Positions 8,072 through 19,500 of a DNA stretch of 64,000 bases are shown in pieces (the stretch's first letter is position 1; each line of letters opens with the position of its first letter). The notes below the pieces were generated by a model. It worked only from the letters and a program-made list of their open reading frames with translations, did no database searches and had not been told where the DNA came from. The position numbers were made by a program, and so were the translations under genes. The stretch spans positions 124,001 through 188,000 of the forward strand of contig CAWVKS010000010.1 of assembly GCA_963930055.1 (NCBI GenBank), read 5' to 3'. Origin of the DNA: Pullichristensenella sp963930055. GTDB lineage: Bacteria; Bacillota; Clostridia; Christensenellales; Aristaeellaceae.

Positions 8072-9062
8072 ATGAAAAAGATGCTGATGAAGGTTTTCGC
8101 GCTGTTGACGATCCTGGTGCTCGTCCTGAGCAGCTTCGTCGCCCTCACCGAGGAAGCGGCGGAACCGACCCCTGCCCCGGTCGTCGAGGAACAGAAAGTG
8201 GAGACGCCTGCTCCCGAGCCCAAGGCCGAGGAACCCAAGGCTGAGGAACCCAAGGCTGAGGCTCCCGCGACCGAAGCTCCCGTGACCGAGACCCCCGCGA
8301 CCGAGACCCCCCGCGACCGAGGCTCCCGTGACCGAGGCTCCCGTGACCGAGACCCCCGCGACCGAGGCTCCCGCGACCGAGACCCCCGCGACCGAGGCTC
8401 CCGCGACCGAGGCTCCCGCGACCGAGACCCCCGCGACCGAGACCCCCGCGACCGTGGCTCCCGCGACCGAGGCTCCCGCGACCGAGGCTCCCGTGACCGA
8501 GACCCCCGCGACCGAGGCTCCCGCGACCGAGGCTCCCGCGACCGAGGCTCCCGCGACCGAGGCTCCCGCGACCGAGGCTCCCGCGACCGAGGCTCCCGCG
8601 ACTGAGACCCCCGCGACCGAGGCTCCCGCGACCGAGACTCCCGCGACCGAGGCTCCCGTGACCGAGGCTCCTGTGACGGAACCGACCGAAGTTCCTTCTG
8701 AGGCCGTCACCACCGAGCCGACCACCGAAGCGACCACCGAGCCGACCACCGAAGCGACCACCGAAGCGACCACCGAGCCGACCACCGAAGCGACCACCGA
8801 GCCGACCACCGAACCCACCCCCGTTCCCTTCGCCGCCGACGTCAAGATCAGGTTGCTCAACCAGGGCGACATCTTCACCGGCGATGAGGTTACCCTCAAG
8901 GCGGTCATCGAAAACGCCACCGCCGCCTACGTCATCTCCTGGGAAGTGAACGACGGCAACGGCTGGAAGGTCATCGACGGCGAGGAGAAAGACGAATACA
9001 AGTTCGTCGCCACCGAGGAAAACGCCGGCTTTGAATACCGCGTCGTGCTCACGCAGGCCTGA
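8072..9062 (+). CDS. Secreted TEAP-repeat surface protein (frameshifted at a C6 tract)
   Basis: An N-terminal signal peptide (MKKMLMKVFALLTILVLVLSS) is followed by a Pro/Glu/Thr-rich linker built from repeats of about 15 bp encoding TEAPA/TETPA, then TTEPTTEA repeats. A folded C-terminal domain of about 80 residues (from about 8830) resembles the C-terminus of the next gene and looks Ig-like. The frame that starts at 8072 (AGGAG 8 bp upstream) runs out of register at 8307–8312, where six C replace the five C of sibling repeats. Translation would then continue in an Arg/Asp-rich frame to a stop at 8605. The C-terminal part is read from the +1 frame, ending at 9062. It may be a phase-variable tract, a real mutation or a sequencing error. 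Function is unknown; a wall-spanning stalk is likely. Confidence 0.7.
8269..8817 (+). repeat. 15-bp and 24-bp tandem repeats in the TEAP gene
   Basis: About 27 tandem units of 15 bp of the type GCGACCGAGGCTCCC run from about 8269 to 8680. A second block, built on ACCACCGAGCCGACCACCGA-type units of 24 bp, runs from about 8709 to 8817. Units differ only at one or two positions, so slippage and recombination are expected. The C6 frameshift lies inside the first block. Confidence 0.85.
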
Positions 9063-9268
9063 TGCAAATTCCCGGCCTGCGCGGCGCGCCCCGGATCGGA
9101 GCGTAAGATATATAGAAGAAACTGCGTTTCGCGCCTGCCGGGCGGCGCAGCTTCCCGAGGCCCGGGCCTCAGCGATGCCGGGACGAACGCTTCCGGCATC
9201 TGGCATACATGGCGGGCAGGGCTTCCGCTCAAAAAAGATTGCTGACCATCGCAAGGAGGTTTATGGAT

Positions 9269-10480
9269 ATGAAAAAGTGGATGCGCGCTTCGATTGCAAT
9301 GCTCTTGGCGCTGGTGCTGCTTGGCAGCTTCGCCTTCGCCGAAGGGCGGGTAGTGTCCGACCCCTTCCGTCTCCCGGAAGTCAAGGTTCCCCAGGCCGAA
9401 CAGCCCGCGGAGGAACAGCCCGCGGAGGAACAGCCTTCCGAGGAACAGCCCTCCGGGGAACAGCCCGCGGAGGAACAGCCGGAACAGAGCGGCCCCGCTG
9501 CCGTCATTGGCTCCGCCGTGGTCGCGCTGGAAAATGAGGGCAGCTCGCTCAACGTCCGCGCCGCTGCCAGCGCCGATTCCGAGCGCGTCGGCTCCCTCGC
9601 CCATGGCGAAGCGGTCTCCGTGCTGGGCTATTCCGGCGATTGGACGCACATCCGCACCTCCGCCGGAACCGAAGGGTACGTGCTTTCTTCCTATTTAACC
9701 GATTCCATCGCGGAGACCCCCGCCGAGGAAACTCCCGCCGAGGAAACTCCTGCCGAGGAACTCCCTGCTGAGGAACTCCCCGCTGAGGAACTCCCGACCG
9801 AGGAACTCCCTGCTGAGGAACTCCCCGCCGAGGAACTCCCGACCGAGGAACTCCCCGCCGAGGAACTCCCTGCTGAGGAACTCCCCGCCGAGGAACTCCC
9901 GACCGAGGAACTCCCCGCCGAGGAACTCCCGACCGAGGAACTCCCCGCTGAGGAACTCCCCGCTGAGGAACTCCCCGCTGAGGAACTCCCCGCCGAGGAA
10001 CTCCCCGCCGGGGAAACTCCCGCCCCCGAGGCGACGGCCACCGCGAAGGGCAACGCCGATCTGCGCATCGCCGCCGACGGCCTTAGCGAGATCATCTACA
10101 CCATCCCGGACGGCACGCCGCTGGTCGTTCTCGGCGTCGAGGGCGACTGGGTGCAGGTCAGCGTGAACGACCTGGTCGGCTATGTCTATATCGACAGCGT
10201 CGATGGCGTCCAGCCCTCGCAGCCCGAGGTCGAGGATCCCGCGCCGGAGATGAAGGTTACCATCTTCTCCTCCCGCCGCTCCGAGATGGCGCTTGGAGAG
10301 ACCGTGTATCTCACCAGCAGGATCGAGGGCTTTGAGAATTACGAGATCATGTACCAGTGGGAATGCGACCGGGGCAATGGCTTTGAGATTATTTCCGGCG
10401 CGAATACCGACTCCTTCGCCTTCGAAGCCAGCGTGGAAACGCTCGCTTACGCTTGGAGATTGTCGGTCTATTATCGCTGA
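9269..10480 (+). CDS. Secreted repeat protein with two bacterial SH3 domains
   Basis: 403 residues. The signal peptide MKKWMRASIAMLLALVLLGS ends near FAFA, followed by PAEEQ repeats. A bacterial SH3 domain comes next (about residues 90–145: SLNVRAAASADSERVGSLAHG…GYVLSSYL). A long ELPAE/ELPTE repeat stalk (about 150–250) leads to a second SH3 domain (about 258–310: ADLRIAADGLSEIIYTIPDG…). The C-terminal Ig-like domain of about 75 residues is related to the end of the previous gene. Bacterial SH3 domains commonly bind peptidoglycan, so the protein may attach to the wall non-covalently. No LPXTG motif or C-terminal membrane helix is seen. The second ATG (9269) is chosen because AAGGAGG lies 9 bp upstream. 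Confidence 0.82.
   Translation: MKKWMRASIAMLLALVLLGSFAFAEGRVVSDPFRLPEVKVPQAEQPAEEQPAEEQPSEEQPSGEQPAEEQPEQSGPAAVIGSAVVALENEGSSLNVRAAASADSERVGSLAHGEAVSVLGYSGDWTHIRTSAGTEGYVLSSYLTDSIAETPAEETPAEETPAEELPAEELPAEELPTEELPAEELPAEELPTEELPAEELPAEELPAEELPTEELPAEELPTEELPAEELPAEELPAEELPAEELPAGETPAPEATATAKGNADLRIAADGLSEIIYTIPDGTPLVVLGVEGDWVQVSVNDLVGYVYIDSVDGVQPSQPEVEDPAPEMKVTIFSSRRSEMALGETVYLTSRIEGFENYEIMYQWECDRGNGFEIISGANTDSFAFEASVETLAYAWRLSVYYR
9715..10017 (+). repeat. 15-bp tandem repeat array encoding ELPAE/ELPTE
   Basis: Roughly 20 consecutive 15-bp units of the type GAGGAACTCCCCGCT. They vary at synonymous third positions and at Ala/Thr codons, and encode an acidic Pro-rich stalk. The frame is intact throughout, unlike the array in the preceding gene. 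Confidence 0.88.
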
Positions 10481-10558
10481 CCCCGTCCCGCGAAACGCGG
10501 CCGGATAGGCCGGCTTCATGGATAGAAACGATTCGCTTGCTTGCGAGGAGGAATAGAA

Positions 10559-13500
10559 ATGGCGAATAGGAGAAGGTTCTTGGCGATCTTGCTTTCGCTG
10601 CTCATGCTGCTGCAGGCGCTGCCCATGAGCGCGCTTGCCGAGGGCTGGAATGTGGCAAGGTCGAATATCGAGGAAGGCGCGACGTATCATACCGTCACCT
10701 TTAAGGTGGAGGATGCTTCCGTCGCCACCCAGCTCATTGAGTCCGGAAAAAGGGTCTCCACCTTCCCGGAGGATCCGTTCAAAGCGGGCTATCAGTTCGA
10801 TGGTTGGTTTGTTGGCGATGCGGAGTTTACGGACTCCACGTCCGTGAGCGCGAATACGACCGTCGAGGCGAAATTTACCCCCATCGACGCCTATGAGGTC
10901 ACGATCAAGTATGTTAACGAAACAGGCGCCGAGGTTGCGGACAGCATCGTTCGCTCCTATCTCGTGACCGATGCGCAGGATGTCATCGAATCTCCCGCCT
11001 CCGTCGTCGTTGGGGAGGGTGAGGGGCAGAGGACGCTTTATCCGGTTCAGGCGTCCGTGACCATCGTCCCTAAAGCGCTTCCTGAGGCAGATGGGGATGC
11101 GGATAAGAAGGTCGTCTATACCGTCACCTATGCGGAGTCGAACGCGACCTATACCGTCAAGCACTTCCTTAAGAATCTGGAAGGCGAGGGCTATACGGAG
11201 ATCGAGGGCACCGCGCAGCCCCTGAACGGCGTCGTGGGCAGTTCTCCCGTTCCCGATCCGCTTTCCACGGAAACCTATCCCTATATCGAATATGAGAAGT
11301 ACGCCCCGGCGACCGTTGCCGAAGATGGTTCCACCGTCATCGAGGTCTACTATACGCGCAAAAACGTCACCCTGACCTACGATTCGCAGGGCGGCTCCTA
11401 CATCGCGCCCATATTCGCCCCCTATGGCTCGACCGTGAATGTGTACAGCATCGTGCCGGGCGGGTTGGGCTGCGGGCTTGAGGAGCATACGCATACGGCC
11501 AAACCTACATATGAGGGGAGCATTAGCTGGGGCGGAGGCACAGTAGACGGTTGCTGGACTTGGAGAAGGTCGTGGGAAACTTATAGATATTCTTGGCAGT
11601 TATCCTGCGGCGAAACCGAGCACACCCATGATGACAGCTGCTATGAGAACGCCTATAATCCCGCGCCCACCCGCACCGGCTATACCTTTGCGGGTTGGTA
11701 TACCGATCCTCAGTGTAATACGCCCGCCTCTGCCCAGACCGAGCTCAACGGCGATCAGACGGTCTATGCCAAGTGGGAAGCCGGCCAGGCCGACTACACC
11801 ATCGTTTATATGAAGCAGGTGTACGATAACGCCACGGGCCAGAAGTACCATGTCTATCATAGCTCGGAAGTCGGAACCGGCACCGTTGGTCAAACGGTCA
11901 CCGCGCGCGATGGAGTAAATATCGACCGTCAGGAGTTCAACGATGATACGAGCACGAGCGCGGTAATCAAGGCCGACAGCTCCACTGTCGTTTACGCCTA
12001 CTATGATCTCATCGAGTATACGATCATATTCGATTTGAAACCATGGGGTACGCGGGCGCAAAATCCTACCATCACCATGAATGGCCAGACATACCAAGAT
12101 GACGAATACCGTCTCACCGTCGTTCTTGGCCAGGACATCTCCGCTTCGTGGCCGACGCCGGACAAGGTAACGACGAGCAATGGCTATCAGCTGGACACGT
12201 GGAATGGTAACTACAAAACGATCCGTTTTGAAGTGACGGATGATATGCTGCCCGATAATGGTGGGACGAGCATAACGTATGATGCGGATTATACTAAGAC
12301 AACCAACGAAAAGATCGTCCGGTACTGGCTCCAGACGACGGACGGATCAGGCTACGAGGTAAGCGACAACTATTCGCAGGTCTTTATACAACCATCGAAC
12401 GATGGTTTGACTGCCAAGAGTATTTACGGCTTTACGCAGACAGAGAGACCTAGTAGAGACTATCCGGACGAAGAAGAGACTACCTCCCTTACGTTTAAAG
12501 GCGAGTACTATGGAAACATTAAAGTCTACAACTTCTACTACAACAGGTCTCAGTACAACATCACCTACCACTATGGCTCGACAAATCTGGGTAATAGCAA
12601 GACCGTCTTCTTCGGTGCGGACATCAACAACGATACCTACAACTGGACGCCCACGCCCGAATTGGTAAACCTGCCCGACGACTATACCTTTGTCGGCTGG
12701 TATGACAACGCCGAGTGCCTGGGCGACCCCTACAACTTTAGCACCATGCCCGCCAACAACCTCGCGCTCTACGCCAAGTTCACCCCGCCTGCGCGCACGG
12801 TGACGCTGGTGTACTACGACGGTTACGCTGGCACGGAGCCGCAGGCCATTGAGGTCACCTACGGCGAAACGGTCGAATCCCTGCCGACGCCCACCCGTCC
12901 CGGCTACACCTTCCTCGGTTGGTTCACGAACTCGGCTGCGACGGAACCCTTCGACATCAACCAGCCCATTACGGAAAATATGACCATCTATGCGGGCTGG
13001 CAGCGCAAAGCCCTTGAGTACAAGGTGCAGTATCTTGAAGAAGGGACGAATGAGCCGCTTCTTCCTGCGCAGACCATCCGCAATGATGCGTACACGGAGG
13101 GCCAGGAGGTTAGGGCCAGCGCCCCCACGATTTCGGGCTATCGCGTCGATGCGATGACCAAGAGCATCAACCTCAACATCGACCCCAGCCAGAACGTCAT
13201 TACATTCCGCTACGCGCAGCGGAAGAACCAGGAATACTCCGTCCACTACTACGTGCAGGGTACGGAAACCTCCGTAGCAGCTTCGAAGCCGGCAGTTGCC
13301 ACTGCCGAAGTCGAGCGCGTCGTCGAAATGGCGGCCACCCCGACGGTGCCCGGGTATGAGGACTACTACCCGATTGAGAAGGTCAAGACCGCTACGGTCA
13401 CGACCAGCTTGAGGGAGATTATCTTCTACTATGCTCCCTATGGCACGGTCACCTATACCATCAACTATGTTGATAAGGACGGCGAAGACATATCCGGTGT

Positions 13501-16500
13501 GGACCCGCAGACCATCACCAAAAAGATCGGCGATTCCATCCAGCCGGAGAACTACAAGAAAGACATCACCGGCTACACCTTCGACCGCGTCGAAGATGAC
13601 AAAGAGTATCTGGTGGCGGAGGAGTCTGGAACGGTAAAGGTAAACCTCTACTACACCCAGACCTTCACAGTCACCTATGATGAAGGCGACCATGGCTCTC
13701 TGGCAGGCGACGATAACGACGACGGCCAGATCATCCACGCCAACATCGTCGAAGGCTCCGCCACCCCCGACGCCCCCGCCGTAACTCCCAACGAAGGCTA
13801 CTACTTCACCGGCTGGAATCCGGACCGCGCGGAAACGGTCACCGGCAACGCCACCTACACCGCGCAATACGCAGAGAAGCACGAGATCACGGTAGTTGCG
13901 AATAGCGACACGGTGAAGTACGACGGCACGGAGCACGAGGTAAGCGGCTTCGAAACGCTGACGTTCGTAGTGGACGGCAACACCTACAAGGTGGAAGGCC
14001 TGACGGCGGGCGCGACGGGAACGGACGCGGGCGAATACACCGCGGAAGTGACCGGCACGGCTATCGTGAAGGATGAGGACGGGAACGACGTAACGGCTCA
14101 GTTCACTGTGACGACGCAGGACGGCAAGCTGACGATTGAGAAGCGCAACGTAACGCTGACGAGCGCGACGGATTCGAAGAAATACGACGGCGATCCGCTG
14201 ACGAACGACGAAGTGACGGTAGGCGGAGACGGCTTTGCGACCGACGAAGGCGCGACGTATACCGTGACGGGAAGCCAGACGGTAGTCGGCTCGAGTGCAA
14301 ACTCGTTCACGTACGAGCTGAACGCCGGGACGAAGGCTGACAACTACAACATCACGAAGACCGAAGGAACGCTGACGGTAACGGATCGTGAAGAGGCGTA
14401 CGAGATCACGGTAGTTGCGAAGAGCGACACGGCGAAGTACGACGGCGAAGAGAAGTCCGTAAGCGGCTTCGTAACGACGACGTTTGAAGTGGAAGGCAAC
14501 ACCTACACGGTGGAAGGCCTGACGGCGAGCGCGACGGGAACGGACGCGGACGAATACACCGCGGAAGTGACCGGCACGGCTATCGTGAAGGATGAGGACG
14601 GGAACGACGTAACGGCTCAGTTCACTGTGACGACGCAGGACGGCAAGCTGACGATTGAGAAGCGCAACGTAACGCTGACGAGCGCGACGGATTCGAAGAA
14701 ATACGACGGCGATCCGCTGACGAACGACGAAGTGACGGTAGGCGGAGACGGCTTTGCGACCGACGAAGGCGCGACGTATACCGTGACGGGAAGCCAGACG
14801 GTAGTCGGCTCGAGTGCAAACTCGTTCACGTACGAGCTGAACGCCGGGACGAAGGCTGACAACTACAACATCACGAAGACCGAAGGAACGCTGACGGTAA
14901 CGGATCGTGAAGAGGCGTACGAGATCACGGTAGTTGCGAAGAGCGACACGGCGAAGTACGACGGCGAAGAGAAGTCCGTAAGCGGCTTCGTAACGACGAC
15001 GTTTGAAGTGGAAGGCAACACCTACACGGTGGAAGGCCTGACGGCGAGCGCGACGGGAACGGACGCGGACGAATACACCGCGGAAGTGACCGGCACGGCT
15101 ATCGTGAAGGATGAGGACGGGAACGACGTAACGGCTCAGTTCACTGTGACGACGCAGGACGGCAAGCTGACGATTGAGAAGCGCAACGTAACGCTGACGA
15201 GCGCGACGGATTCGAAGAAATACGACGGCGATCCGCTGACGAACGACGAAGTGACGGTAGGCGGAGACGGCTTTGCGACCGACGAAGGCGCGACGTATAC
15301 CGTGACGGGAAGCCAGACGGTAGTCGGCTCGAGTGCAAACTCGTTCACGTACGAGCTGAACGCCGGGACGAAGGCTGACAACTACAACATCACGAAGACC
15401 GAAGGAACGCTGACGGTAACGGATCGTGAAGAGGCGTACGAGATCACGGTAGTTGCGAAGAGCGACACGGCGAAGTACGACGGCGAAGAGAAGTCCGTAA
15501 GCGGCTTCGTAACGACGACGTTTGAAGTGGAAGGCAACACCTACACGGTGGAAGGCCTGACGGCGAGCGCGACGGGAACGGACGCGGACGAATACACCGC
15601 GGAAGTGACCGGCACGGCTATCGTGAAGGATGAGGACGGGAACGACGTAACGGCTCAGTTCACTGTGACGACGCAGGACGGCAAGCTGACGATTGAGAAG
15701 CGCAACGTAACGCTGACGAGCGCGACGGATTCGAAGAAATACGACGGCGATCCGCTGACGAACGACGAAGTGACGGTAGGCGGAGACGGCTTTGCGACCG
15801 ACGAAGGCGCGACGTATACCGTGACGGGAAGCCAGACGGTAGTCGGCTCGAGTGCAAACTCGTTCACGTACGAGCTGAACGCCGGGACGAAGGCTGACAA
15901 CTACAACATCACGAAGACCGAAGGAACGCTGACGGTAACGGATCGTGAAGAGGCGTACGAGATCACGGTAGTTGCGAAGAGCGACACGGCGAAGTACGAC
16001 GGCGAAGAGAAGTCCGTAAGCGGCTTCGTAACGACGACGTTTGAAGTGGAAGGCAACACCTACACGGTGGAAGGCCTGACGGCGGGCGCGACGGGAACGG
16101 ACGCGGACGAATACACCGCGGAAGTGACCGGCACGGCTATCGTGAAGGATGAGGACGGGAACGACGTAACGGCTCAGTTCACTGTGACGACGCAGGACGG
16201 CAAGCTGACGATTGAGAAGCGCAACGTAACGCTGACGAGCGCGACGGATTCGAAGAAATACGACGGCGATCCGCTGACGAACGACGAAGTGACGGTAGGC
16301 GGAGACGGCTTTGCGACCGACGAAGGCGCGACGTATACCGTGACGGGAAGCCAGACGGTAGTCGGCTCGAGTGCAAACTCGTTCACGTACGAGCTGAACG
16401 CCGGGACGAAGGCTGACAACTACAACATCACGAAGACCGAAGGAACGCTGACGGTAACGGATCGTGAAGAGGCGTACGAGATCACGGTAGTTGCGAAGAG

Positions 16501-19500
16501 CGACACGGCGAAGTACGACGGCGAAGAGAAGTCCGTAAGCGGCTTCGTAACGACGACGTTCAAAGTGGAAGGCAACACCTACACGGTGGAAGGCCTGACG
16601 GCGAGCGCGACGGGAACGGACGCGGGCGAATACCCCGCGGAAGTGACCGGCGATGCTGTCGTGAAGGACGCCAATGACAACGACGTAACGGCTCAGTTCG
16701 CTGTGAAGACGCAGGACGGCACTCTGACGATCACACCGCGCAGCGTAACGCTAACGAGCGCGACGGCTCAGAAGGAATACGACGGAACGGCGCTTACGAA
16801 CGACGAAGTGACGGTAAGCGGAGACGGCTTCGTGGAAGGCGAAGGCGCGGCGTACGAAGTGACGGGAAGCCAGCTGATCGCCGGCAATAGCGACAATGTG
16901 TTTACGTATGAGCTGAACGAGGGAACGAAAGCCGAAAACTACAAGATTGACGTAGTGTATGGAAAGCTGACAGTGACCGACCGCGAGGCAAAGTATGAGA
17001 TCACAGTGGTCGCCAACAGCGGCACGGCGAAGTACGACGGCGAAGCGAAGTCGGTAAGCGGCTTCGAGACGCTGGAGTTTGTAGTGAACGGCCAGACGTA
17101 CACGGTAGAGGGCCTGAGCGCAGTGGCGAACGGAACGGAAGCCGGAGAGTATACAGCGCAGGTAACAGGCACGGCTATCGTGAAGGACGCGGCCGGGAAC
17201 GACGTAACGAAGCAGTTCACGGTCAGCACGAAGGACGGCACTCTGACGATCACACCGCGCAGCGTAACGCTAACGAGCGCGACGGCTCAGAAGGAATACG
17301 ATGGAACGGCGCTTACGAACGACGAAGTGACGGTAAGCGGAGACGGCTTTGCGAAAGGCGAAGGCGCGACGTACGAAGTGACGGGAAGCCAGCTGATCGC
17401 CGGCAATAGCGACAATGTGTTTACGTATGAGCTGAACGAGGGAACGAAAGCCGAAAACTACAAGATTGACGTAGTGTATGGAAAGCTGACAGTGACCGAC
17501 CGCGAGGCAAAGTATGAGATCACAGTGGTCGCCAACAGCGGCACGGCAAAGTACGACGGCGAAGCGAAGTCGGTAAGCGGCTTCGAGATGCTGGAGTTTG
17601 TGGTGAATGGCCAGACGTACAAGGTAGAAGGCCTGAGCGCTGAGGCGACGGGAACGGACGCCGGCGACTACACCGCAGCCGTGACAGGAACGGCTGTCGT
17701 AAAGGACGCGGCCGGGAACGACGTAACGAAGCAGTTCACGGTCAATACGCAGGCGGGCAAGCTGACGGTCCAGCCACGCGAAATAACGCTGACGAGCGCG
17801 AGCGATGAGAAGGAATACGATGGAACGGCGCTTACGAATGACGAGGTAACGGTAAGCGGCGACGGATTCGCGGACGGCGAAGGTTTCGCGTATGACGTAA
17901 CCGGCAGCCAGACACTTGTCGGATCGAGCGAGAACATCTTCACCTACGCTGCGCTCGAAGGGACAAAGCTGGCCAACTACATGATAGCCACTGTGTTTGG
18001 TACGCTGACTGTTGTCGATGAGAGCGTTGACCCGAACAACGTGGTAACCAAGACGCATGAAGATAAGGAATATGACCTCAATGAGATCGTAACCTTTACC
18101 ATCCGCGTCACGAATATCTACGACGAGGTCAAGACGATCACCCTGAGAGAAATCGAAGGAGTGACGCTTGCGCAAAGCGTCTTCGAAGATGTCCAACCTG
18201 GAGATACGATCGTAGCAACAGCGACCTATCAGATCACGGAGAGTGATATCCTGAACGGTAGCTTCGTGAACACGGTCACCGCAACATTCTCCGATGGTGG
18301 TACCTTCGAAAATACCGACGAGGTCACTCCCGAGGAGCCGAACGGCCATCTGACGATCAACAAGGTGACGACGAGCACGCCGGCGAACGGCACCGGCTAC
18401 GCGCTGGGCGAGACGATCACCTACGAGATCACGGTCGTGAACGACGGCAACCTGACGATCACCGACATCACGGTGACGGATGATCTGACGGGCGACGAAT
18501 GGACGATCCTGAGCCTCGAGCCGGGCGCTGAGCAGACGTTCACCGCGGAATACGTGGTAACGGAGGCCGACATCCTGGCCGGCAGCGTGAAGAACGTCGC
18601 GACGGCGACGGGCACGAGCCCCGATCCGGACGATCCCGATCCGGGCGTGGATCCGGGCGAGGAAGAGGACGAGACCGAGGAGCCGAACGGCCACCTGACG
18701 ATCAACAAGGTGACGACGAGCACGCCGGCGAACGGCACCGGCTACGCGCTGGGCGAGACGATCACCTATGAGATCACGGTCGTGAACGACGGCAACCTGA
18801 CGCTGACGGGCATCACCGTGACGGATGACCTGACGGGCGACGAATGGACGATCCCGAGCCTCGAGCCGGGCGCTGAGCAGACGTTCACCGCGGAATACGT
18901 GGTGACGGAGGCCGACATCCTGGCCGGCAGCGTGAAGAACGTCGCGACGGCGACGGGCACGAGCCCCGATCCGGACGAACCCGATCCGGGCGTGGATCCG
19001 GGCGAGGAAGAGGACGAGACCGAGGACAAGAACGGCCACCTGACGATCAACAAGGTGACGACGAGCACGCCTGAGAACGGCACCGGCTACGCGCTGGGCG
19101 AGACGATCACCTATGAGATCACGGTCGTGAACGACGGCAACCTGACGATCACCGACATCACGGTGACGGATGATCTGACGGGCGACGAATGGACGATCCT
19201 GAGCCTCGAGCCGGGCGCTGAGCAGACGTTCACCGCGGAATACGTTGTGACGGAGGCCGACATCCTGGCCGGCAGCGTGAAGAACGTCGCGACGGCGACG
19301 GGCACGAGCCCCGATCCGGACGATCCCGATCCGGACGTGGATCCTGGCGAGGAAGAGGATCCGACCGAAGGACCGAACGGCCATCTGACGATCAACAAGG
19401 AGACGACGAGCACGCCCGCGAACGGCACCGGCTACGCGCTGGGCGAGACGATCACCTACGAGATCACGGTCGTGAATGACGGCAACCTGACGATCGCCGA

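Noticed and set aside
8269..10017. CRISPR-like repeats in the two surface genes
   Set aside because: Repeats are contiguous with no spacers, encode in-frame stalk peptides and have a 15-bp period.
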